Position numbers and translations under genes: made by a program | The notes under the pieces: model-generated | Seen by the model: the letters and a program-made list of their open reading frames with translations, nothing else | What the model was told of the DNA's origin: nothing | The model's database searches: none | Origin: Spirochaetes bacterium RBG_16_67_19 | GTDB lineage: Bacteria; Spirochaetota; Spirochaetia; SZUA-6; DRHE01 | Direction of reading: 5' to 3' | NCBI GenBank assembly: GCA_001829505.1 | Contig: MIBK01000192.1 | Coordinates: 1,473-6,510 of the forward strand | DNA length: 5,038 nt | Shown: one piece after another, positions 1-5,038 of the stretch | Layout of the letters: the number at the start of each line of letters is the position of its first letter | Numbering within the stretch: position 1 is the first letter of the stretch

Positions 1-578
1 AGCACGGGGACGGCGAACGACGCCGGGAGCGCGGACAAGATCGTCTTGATGGAGAGGGGTCCTCCGGTAGACGCCCCGATGGCCACAATTTCGATGCCCT
101 CCCGGGCTCGCTCGATTACGGTCTTTGGAATAGGAGTACTGACTGCGGTTTTCGTCCGTTGGGGCCAGCGCTTCACCACTTTCACTTCGGACATCAGTTT
201 CACCGTCCGGATCAGCTCCCTGGCCTCCGGCTCGGACTCCGCATGGCCCCCGCCATGCGGCTTGGCGAGCACCGCCACGGCCCCGGCCTCCATCGCGCGG
301 AAGGTCGTCTCGACCTCGCGGGCATCCCAGCTCGAGCTCACGATGACGATCGGCGTGGGAAAGGACTCCATGATCCTCCGTGTGGCTTCAAAGCCGCCCA
401 TTTTCGGCATATTGACGTCCATGGTTATCACCTGAGGCCTTTTTTTTTCCACCAAGGCGATGGCTTCTTCGCCGTCCCGGGCGGTTCCGATCACTTCAAT
501 GGTGGGGTCGGAGCACAGCACATGCTCCAGGAATTGCCGGACTACGGGCGAGTCCTCAACTATAAGGACCCTGATCAT
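1..578 (-). CDS. cheB: CheB protein-glutamate methylesterase, N-terminal part (truncated by window edge)
   Basis: Response regulator that removes methyl groups from (and deamidates) chemoreceptors in the cytoplasm, giving adaptation when phosphorylated by CheA. The 192 complete codons visible show a receiver domain at about residues 1-108, with the acidic pair Glu8-Asp9, phosphoacceptor Asp54 in the motif MDVNMP, a conserved Ser at 81/82 and Lys106 in AKP. A linker at about 107-160 leads into the methylesterase domain, marked by IGASTGG, in which Ser170 is the expected nucleophile. The family is usually about 350 residues long, so roughly 155 residues, including the catalytic His and Asp, lie off the left edge. 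The ATG start is chosen because it gives a standard receiver beginning (MIRVLIVEDS), has GGGAG six bases upstream, and overlaps the cheA stop as ATGA. The gene contains a nine-A run (codons 44-47) and a 9-bp hairpin at the receiver-linker boundary. The assignment is firm. Whether it acts on the adjacent receptor is inferred from context. Confidence 0.95.
   Translation of the reverse strand, partial: MIRVLIVEDSPVVRQFLEHVLCSDPTIEVIGTARDGEEAIALVEKKRPQVITMDVNMPKMGGFEATRRIMESFPTPIVIVSSSWDAREVETTFRAMEAGAVAVLAKPHGGGHAESEPEARELIRTVKLMSEVKVVKRWPQRTKTAVSTPIPKTVIERAREGIEIVAIGASTGGPLSIKTILSALPASFAVPV
239..260. repeat. Perfect 9-bp inverted repeat with 4-base loop inside cheB
   Basis: CCGCATGGC at 239-247 and its exact complement GCCATGCGG at 252-260 are separated by four bases (CCCC on plus, GGGG on the mRNA strand). 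On the mRNA it covers codons Pro107 to Ala113, directly after the conserved receiver Lys106. No T-run follows on the minus strand, so it is not an intrinsic terminator. It may be chance in GC-rich Gly/His/Pro codons or a real mRNA hairpin at the domain boundary. Confidence 0.7.
440..448 (-). repeat. Nine-A homopolymer run within cheB
   Basis: The minus strand carries nine consecutive A residues spanning codons for Glu44, Lys45, Lys46 and Arg47 of the CheB receiver. The reading frame is intact as given. Such a run in otherwise GC-rich coding sequence is a candidate slippage site for polymerase and a common place for sequencing or assembly length errors. Confidence 0.9.
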
Positions 579-589
579 AGGAGTCTCCC
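575..589 (-). promoter_or_regulatory. cheA-cheB translational coupling junction (ATGA overlap plus GGGAG)
   Basis: The cheB ATG (578-576) and the cheA TGA (577-575) overlap as ATGA. GGGAG at 589-585, inside the last cheA codons, sits six bases before the cheB start. This arrangement is standard for translational coupling, keeping methylesterase synthesis tied to that of the kinase. Confidence 0.85.
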
Positions 590-2728
590 GATGACTTCCA
601 GCAGATTGCTTTGGTCGAAACTGCTCTTCACGATATACGCATTGGCTCCGACTTCGATGCCGCGCTCGCGGTCTTCCCTGGATTCGAGGGCCGTCACCAG
701 GACAACGGGCGTCTCGCCGAGCTTCTTATCGAGACGGATCTTGGCGGTCAGATCGAATCCGTTCATCCTCGGCATCTGCACGTCCGAGACCACCAGATCG
801 TAGCTGCCGCTGCGCAGCCTGGTTATGGCGTCGATGCCGTCGACGGCCAAGCTCACCTCGTACCCCGCGTTTTCCAGGATGCTTTTCAGGAGCATCCGGG
901 AGGTGATGGAGTCTTCCACCAACAGTACGGATTTCGGGCTGGCCGGCTTTTCCTCTACTTGAGCGGCGGGCTTCAGGCCGCTGGCACTCAGCCGCTGCGC
1001 AGATAATATCAAGTCGGGGATATTGAGGACCGGCACGGTTTTTCCAGTTCCCAGCAATGTCGCCCCTGCCAGGTTGCGAACCCGCCGCAGCTGGCTGCCG
1101 AGATTCTTCACCAGGACTTCCTGTTCATCGATGATCTGGTCTACGAGAAAAACAATGCGTCTCCCGGCGGAGTGAAGCACCACAGCGGGGAGCTTTCCCG
1201 TGAGCTCCGCCGCCGGGGCCGGCCCTGGAGTCTCCAATACGTCGCGCAGCCGGACCAGGGCCAGCGCCTGTCCTCCCAGTCGGACCGCTTCCCTGTTCTC
1301 CACGGTCCTCACCTCATCGCGGTCAACCTGCACCACCCGTTCTACGCCGGCGGCGGGGAACGCATAGAGCTGCCCGCCAGCCTGGACGATGACCCCGCGA
1401 AGGGTGGCCAAGGCGAGGGGGAGCACGATCCTGAAAACCGTCCCGCCGCCGGGACGATTCTCCACGGACATCCTGCCGCCCAGCTTGCCGACCTTTTCCT
1501 GGACGATGGCCAGGCCCAGACCCCTGCCCGAGACGTCGGTGATCATCGCGGCTGTGCTCAGCCCCGAATGGAAGATAAATGGCATCGACTCTTCAGCATT
1601 GAGTTTCTCCGCCTGCTCCCTGGAGAGGATCCCCATTCTCAGGGCTGCCGCCCTCACCCGGGCGCAATCGATGCCCGCCCCGTCGTCTTCGACGAGAATC
1701 TCTACCTTGCTGCCGTCTATTGGAGAGCTGGAGATGAGTATCCTTCCGCGGGGCTGTTTTCCTTTGCGGCCGCGTTCCTCCAATGTCTCGACGCCATGAT
1801 CGATGCAATTTCTCACCAGGTGGATGAGCGGGTCTTTCATCTCCTCCAGAATCCGTTTATCGATCTCGATCTCCGAGCCCCGAATCAGCAAGTCCACCTC
1901 CTTGCCCTGGTCCCGGCTGAGGTCGCGGATGAGTTTCGGTATAACGTCCAGGATGGTAGAAAATGGCTGCAGCAACACCCTTCTCATGTCCTCCTGCAGC
2001 CTAGCCACCGTCGCGGACAGGGATTGTTGGTTCCGCTCGGCCTTTCTGGCAATGTCTTCCGTCTCGGCAATAATGGATTCGAGGGCGCGCCCCAGCGTTC
2101 CCAGAGCCGGGTTCCGCGTCCAGTTTTTCTTCCACGAAGAAAGCTGGCGGTGAAGCTCCTTCAACTCGGCGGCCTGCCGACCTACAGCCAGCCGGGTGGT
2201 GAGCAATTCCTCCGCCTGACGCAGCACGGAATCCAATTTGGAGGTGGCCACTCGAACCGTTTCCTGGCCGGAAGTCAGGGAGACTTCCCTGCGCGGGACC
2301 TGCGGCGTCTCCGATTCCTGCGCCGGCTCATCCTTCAGCAGCCCTTCGAGGCTATGGACTACCTCTGCGACCGGCAGCTTGCGGGCATCGCCCTGTCCCT
2401 CTCTGGCCGCGAGGCTGTATAGGAGATCCCCCGCCCTGTGCAGCACGTCGTACAATTGCGGTGAGGACGACGAGGGTCTGCGCTTCAGCGCGGCTAAAAC
2501 GCTCTCCAGCGACTGGCATACCCCCTCGATTTCCTTGCTGCCGACGGCCCGGGCGGCGCCCTTGAGGCTGTGGGCTTCGCGAATGAGGATTTCGATGATT
2601 CCAGCCCGCTCATCGGCGGGCCCAGCCCTTTGCAGGGAGACGAGCCCGGCAGCGATGGCGGCCGCGTGCTCGCCGGCTTCGACCGTGAACATCGCCAGGA
2701 GCCTGTTCTGAAACTCCAGGTCGCTCAT
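575..2728 (-). CDS. cheA: Hybrid chemotaxis histidine kinase CheA with C-terminal receiver domain (WspE/FrzE type)
   Basis: Cytoplasmic kinase of the receptor array; it autophosphorylates on a histidine and passes phosphate to receiver domains. Domains in the 717 residues: P1 phosphotransfer domain 1-106 with His53 in AHSLKGAAR; a Pro/Glu-rich linker 107-156; an extended helical dimerisation region about 158-258; an ATPase domain about 259-441 with N box (His303, Asn307, Asp310, His311), G1 (DDGAG at 348-352), G2 (DVSGRGLG at 398-405) and GGGT at 427-430; a CheW-like P5 domain about 442-575; a linker; and a receiver 600-717 with Glu605-Asp606, phosphoacceptor Asp649, Thr679 and Lys701. All catalytic motifs look intact. 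No P2 domain is recognisable between P1 and P3. The fused receiver and the absence of P2 are typical of WspE and FrzE-like kinases, not E. coli CheA (654 residues, no receiver). The ATG is preceded by a modest AGGA ten bases upstream. The receptor gene lies 15 bases upstream and cheB overlaps the stop. The receiver may be a phosphate sink or an output module. Confidence 0.96.
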   Translation of the reverse strand: MSDLEFQNRLLAMFTVEAGEHAAAIAAGLVSLQRAGPADERAGIIEILIREAHSLKGAARAVGSKEIEGVCQSLESVLAALKRRPSSSSPQLYDVLHRAGDLLYSLAAREGQGDARKLPVAEVVHSLEGLLKDEPAQESETPQVPRREVSLTSGQETVRVATSKLDSVLRQAEELLTTRLAVGRQAAELKELHRQLSSWKKNWTRNPALGTLGRALESIIAETEDIARKAERNQQSLSATVARLQEDMRRVLLQPFSTILDVIPKLIRDLSRDQGKEVDLLIRGSEIEIDKRILEEMKDPLIHLVRNCIDHGVETLEERGRKGKQPRGRILISSSPIDGSKVEILVEDDGAGIDCARVRAAALRMGILSREQAEKLNAEESMPFIFHSGLSTAAMITDVSGRGLGLAIVQEKVGKLGGRMSVENRPGGGTVFRIVLPLALATLRGVIVQAGGQLYAFPAAGVERVVQVDRDEVRTVENREAVRLGGQALALVRLRDVLETPGPAPAAELTGKLPAVVLHSAGRRIVFLVDQIIDEQEVLVKNLGSQLRRVRNLAGATLLGTGKTVPVLNIPDLILSAQRLSASGLKPAAQVEEKPASPKSVLLVEDSITSRMLLKSILENAGYEVSLAVDGIDAITRLRSGSYDLVVSDVQMPRMNGFDLTAKIRLDKKLGETPVVLVTALESREDRERGIEVGANAYIVKSSFDQSNLLEVIGRLL

Positions 2729-2738
2729 CGGTTCTTGT

Positions 2739-2742
2739 TCCT
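2739..2742 (-). promoter_or_regulatory. Modest Shine-Dalgarno of cheA
   Basis: The minus strand reads AGGA ten bases before the cheA ATG, in the 15-base gap after the receptor stop. It is a weaker and more distant match than the one before the receptor gene, which would fit less kinase than receptor being made from the same mRNA. That expression inference is untested. Confidence 0.55.
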
Positions 2743-2743
2743 G

Positions 2744-4387
2744 CTACGCCTGGACCTTATACCGTTCAACGAGCCGCTTCAGGTTCTGACCCAGGTCGTG
2801 CAGGTTGCGGGCCGCTCCCTCCGCCTGCCTGGTGCTGGCGACGTTCTGCAGGCTGGCCTGCTTGATGCTCTCCATGGCGGAAGCTAGTTGATTCATGCCA
2901 GCCTCCTGCTGCTGGCTGGATGCCGCGACCTGCGTGGCGGCCTGGGACGATTCCGTTACGGTGTCCGCCAGCGCCTGGATGGACTCGCCCGCTTCCGTGG
3001 CCTGCTCGAAGCCGGCCTCGGCTATCTTGCTGCCCTGCTCGGTGGCCATCACCGCGGAGCTGATCGCCTTCTGCACATCGTTCAAGATCGAGCGGACTTG
3101 AACGGTCGCTTGCTTGGCCTGCGCCGCCAGGTTCTTGACTTCCTGGGCCACCACCAGGAATCCCTTGCCCTGTTCGCCCGCCCTGGCGGCCTCGATGCTG
3201 GCATTGACCGATAGAAGATTGACCTGCCCGGCGAGGTCGGCCACGGTGCCCGCGATTTCCGCGATGGCCTGGCTCTGCTCGCTCAAGCTCACGATGTTCT
3301 CGGCGATCGCTCCCACCTGGCCCTTGATGCGCTTCATGCCTTCGACGGTCTGCTCCACGGCCTTTTTGCCGCTCTGGGAAACCTGCGCGGCCTTCTGCGC
3401 GCTGTCGGAAACATATTTCGCTTTCTGGCCGGAGAGCTGCGCCGTCTGGCGCACTTCTTCGACGGTGGCCGTGGTCTGGCTGACCGCCGCCGCCGTTTCC
3501 GTGGCCCCCGTGCCGACCTGGGTCGCGGCCGCGAGGATTTCATTGGCGGAGGTGGCCAGGACATTTACCCCTTCACCGATCTGGCGGTTCACGTCCCGGA
3601 GGTTGGCTACCATGGCGCGGAAGGTCCCCGCCAGGGTGCCCACCTCATCTTTTCGATCGTCCAAAGCGACCTCGACGGTCAGATCTCCAGATGCTATCCG
3701 CTCGGCAGCGCGGGAAATTTCTTTGAGCGGAGAGGAGATAATTCGGTTCAACAGCAGAGCCAGGAAGATTCCGAAAAGAATGGCTACGACGCCTACTGTT
3801 ATGAAGACGCGGCTGGACTGGTTGGCAATTCGCAGGGAGTCAGCGAAGGCCGCCTGGGCTTCCTTTTCCTCCTCGGCCACCAGTTCATCAGCGATGCTGT
3901 TGATCTGCTGATTGCGCTCTGCCTGAATACCGATAGTAAATACCTTTGCCTCATCAATCTTACCCGCCAGCATCAGGGGTATAATCTGTTTTTCTCTCGT
4001 ATCTGCAAAGGCTTTCCGGAGGGCATCGAGCTCTAGAAGCTTGGCAAGGCGATTCGGGTTGCTCCTTTCTCGCTCCAGGAGATCCTGCATAAGTGCGTCT
4101 ACGGTCTTGGTGCGCTCATCCCCGTCCTTCAGCAAGGAATCCTGGGTGGATCGGTCGGTCACCATCTGCGCTGTCACAGAGTTTGCCCGGATCTTGGTCT
4201 GGTGGAAGCGGACATTCATGATGCCCACGACCTTGGTGAAGTCCTCTTCAAACAGGCTTTTCTGATCCTGCCGGACAGTGGCGATACCCCTATAGGCTAT
4301 TGCGGAAACAAGAACCAACAAGGCGATCATCAAGCCGAAAGCGAGGAGAAGTTTTGCGCGCATGGGAAGGTTGATGAACCATTTCAT
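2744..4387 (-). CDS. Methyl-accepting chemotaxis protein with periplasmic four-helix-bundle-type sensor
   Basis: Inner-membrane chemoreceptor of 547 residues that would control the downstream CheA. A short basic N-terminus leads into TM1 at about 12-32. A helical, charged extracytoplasmic sensor spans about 33-193; its pattern and length fit the 4HB_MCP family, and the ligand cannot be predicted. TM2 is about 194-215, HAMP about 215-267 (Pro220, DEVG at 247-250), and the long Ala/Gln/Ser-rich signalling coiled coil fills the rest. The hairpin tip is around Glu405 in EAARAGEQGKGF. The Pro220-to-tip distance is about 185 residues against about 170 in Tsr (36 heptads), which suggests the 40-heptad class used by WspA-type receptors. 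Candidate methylation sites are Glu310-Glu311 and Gln492-Glu495. There is no C-terminal NWETF-like CheR tether. A strong AGGAGG nine bases upstream supports the start. The sensor half has clearly lower third-position GC than the signalling half. Family assignment is firm; pairing with this CheA rests on gene order. Confidence 0.95.
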   Translation of the reverse strand: MKWFINLPMRAKLLLAFGLMIALLVLVSAIAYRGIATVRQDQKSLFEEDFTKVVGIMNVRFHQTKIRANSVTAQMVTDRSTQDSLLKDGDERTKTVDALMQDLLERERSNPNRLAKLLELDALRKAFADTREKQIIPLMLAGKIDEAKVFTIGIQAERNQQINSIADELVAEEEKEAQAAFADSLRIANQSSRVFITVGVVAILFGIFLALLLNRIISSPLKEISRAAERIASGDLTVEVALDDRKDEVGTLAGTFRAMVANLRDVNRQIGEGVNVLATSANEILAAATQVGTGATETAAAVSQTTATVEEVRQTAQLSGQKAKYVSDSAQKAAQVSQSGKKAVEQTVEGMKRIKGQVGAIAENIVSLSEQSQAIAEIAGTVADLAGQVNLLSVNASIEAARAGEQGKGFLVVAQEVKNLAAQAKQATVQVRSILNDVQKAISSAVMATEQGSKIAEAGFEQATEAGESIQALADTVTESSQAATQVAASSQQQEAGMNQLASAMESIKQASLQNVASTRQAEGAARNLHDLGQNLKRLVERYKVQA

Positions 4388-4396
4388 GACTTTCCG

Positions 4397-4402
4397 CCTC
4401 CT
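4397..4402 (-). promoter_or_regulatory. Shine-Dalgarno of the receptor gene, overlapping the cheW stop
   Basis: The minus strand reads AGGAGG here, nine bases before the receptor ATG. Its first two bases are the last two of the cheW TAG stop. A near-perfect anti-16S match that shares bases with the upstream stop suggests ribosomes finishing cheW can reinitiate on the receptor gene. It also supports Met at 4387 as the true receptor start. Confidence 0.85.
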
Positions 4403-5036
4403 ATTGCCAGTTTACGACGATCTTCGGGTCGGCGAGCATCTTTGCGGCATCGAGAATCACGACCGCCTCTTTCGTCACTCCCCGCAGATACTCCGCCCGG
4501 ATGCCCATCAATGTGAGAAGGGGGAGCCCGATTTCCTCAATAGGAAGCGAGCGCACCCCGAAAACCTCATCGGCGAGGATTCCGAGCTCCATGCCGCCCT
4601 GACGGATGACAATGACCTTATGGAGATCGGTCAGCCCTTTCTCCGGCAGGTCGAAGAATTTCTTGATGTCTATCACCGAAAGGATCTGCCCGCGCACGTT
4701 GATGATTCCGGAGACAAACGGCGGCGTTCCTGGCAGGGGGGTAAGCTCCTGGAGAGGATAGACTTCACGAACGAATGTGGTTTCAATGGCATAGGTTTCA
4801 TTCGCCAGCCCGAACTCCACGATGTCGATCCATTCTTGAGCCCCCTTAACCCTTTGCTCCCACGGGGGCATCGCCAGGGCTTTGGCCCTTTCCCTCAGGA
4901 TGTTCTTCCTGGCTTCAGGGCTCAGGGCCAGGCCCGGCGCCAGAGCCCGTCCCAGGGCTTCGCTGCGGCGATGAAGCTCGCCCCAGTCCACACCGGCCGG
5001 CTTCGGCTCCCCGGATCTCGTATCGTTACCCTTCAT
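4401..5036 (-). CDS. cheW: CheW-type coupling protein with N-terminal extension (start uncertain)
   Basis: Scaffold that links chemoreceptor tips to the P5 domain of CheA in the signalling array; it has no enzymatic activity. The 211 residues hold a single CheW domain from about 70 to 207, recognised by VEFGLANETYAIE (73-85), the block GIINVRGQILSVIDI (110-124) with Arg115 at the position of the conserved CheW arginine, and LGILADEV (151-158). The first about 68 residues are an extension absent from E. coli CheW. It contains a basic, probably helical stretch ending in ILRERAKALAMPP (46-58), a type of sequence I recall from other alternative-pathway CheW proteins. The chosen ATG is only two bases from the right edge, so no ribosome binding site can be seen and the real start may be further upstream. 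Met56 is an alternative but would cut off most of the extension. The stop codon is shared with the Shine-Dalgarno of the receptor gene, indicating one operon. Confidence 0.9.
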   Translation of the reverse strand: MKGNDTRSGEPKPAGVDWGELHRRSEALGRALAPGLALSPEARKNILRERAKALAMPPWEQRVKGAQEWIDIVEFGLANETYAIETTFVREVYPLQELTPLPGTPPFVSGIINVRGQILSVIDIKKFFDLPEKGLTDLHKVIVIRQGGMELGILADEVFGVRSLPIEEIGLPLLTLMGIRAEYLRGVTKEAVVILDAAKMLADPKIVVNWQ

Positions 5037-5038
5037 GG

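Noticed and set aside
239..260. Hairpin considered as an intrinsic terminator
   Set aside because: No T-run follows the stem on the transcribed strand, and it lies in the middle of an open cheB frame.
159..803. Open plus-strand frame spanning the cheB/cheA junction
   Set aside because: It runs antisense to two firmly identified genes, and its His/Arg/Gly-rich composition is typical of the wrong strand of GC-rich coding DNA.
1172..2422. Open antisense reading frame of 416 codons on the plus strand opposite cheA
   Set aside because: It lies wholly within a cheA gene that has every domain motif intact. Its translation shows no recognisable domain, and long open antisense frames are expected where third positions are G/C-rich.
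2603..2620. Short inverted repeat (GCCCGC with GCGGGC) near the start of cheA
   Set aside because: A six-base G/C-only stem is expected by chance at this base composition, and it is inside the P1 coding region.
2729..2743. Possible internal promoter or terminator between the receptor gene and cheA
   Set aside because: Only 15 bases separate the genes, with room for just a ribosome binding site; no -10/-35-like pair or stem with T-run was seen.
3114..3911. Open antisense reading frame of 265 codons opposite the receptor gene
   Set aside because: It is a complement shadow of the Ala-rich signalling coiled coil; the translation is low-complexity with no family features.

Overview
The window is a single block of four tightly packed genes, all on the minus strand, so transcription runs from right to left. 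In that order they encode a CheW-type coupling protein, a membrane-bound methyl-accepting chemoreceptor, a hybrid CheA histidine kinase with a C-terminal receiver domain, and a CheB methylesterase that runs off the left edge. Together they form most of one bacterial chemosensory pathway. No RNA gene, mobile element, CRISPR array or terminator was found, and there is no gene-free stretch longer than 15 bases.

Layout: cheW at 4401-5036 has its first visible ATG two bases from the window edge, so its true start is not settled. The receptor gene (2744-4387) follows after 13 bases, and its Shine-Dalgarno shares bases with the cheW stop codon. The cheA/receiver gene (575-2728) follows after 15 bases. 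cheB (1-578, truncated) overlaps the cheA stop in an ATGA junction. The packing implies one polycistronic mRNA whose promoter lies beyond the right edge.

Working model: the receptor has a periplasmic helical sensor between two membrane helices, then HAMP and a signalling hairpin of roughly the 40-heptad class. It would control CheA through CheW. CheA would pass phosphate from His53 to its own receiver (Asp649) and to the CheB receiver (Asp54), and CheB would demethylate the receptor for adaptation. CheA lacks a recognisable P2 domain, and no cheY or cheR is present in the window. The hybrid CheA and the gene order resemble alternative-function systems such as Wsp (surface sensing, c-di-GMP) and Frz of Myxococcus more than the E. 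coli flagellar pathway. The output protein is not visible and may be encoded to the left of cheB.

Organism: GC is high by eye, with strong G/C preference at third codon positions in most genes. The receptor has a periplasmic-type sensor, and hybrid CheA clusters of this kind are familiar from Deltaproteobacteria-like and other environmental Gram-negative lineages. The phylum cannot be fixed from this window.

The system is recognisable rather than wholly new. The points most worth a second look are a sharp drop in third-position GC in the sensor half of the receptor gene, non-Tsr residues at the receptor tip, the unknown output of the hybrid kinase, and two small sequence oddities inside cheB: a nine-A run and a perfect 9-bp hairpin.
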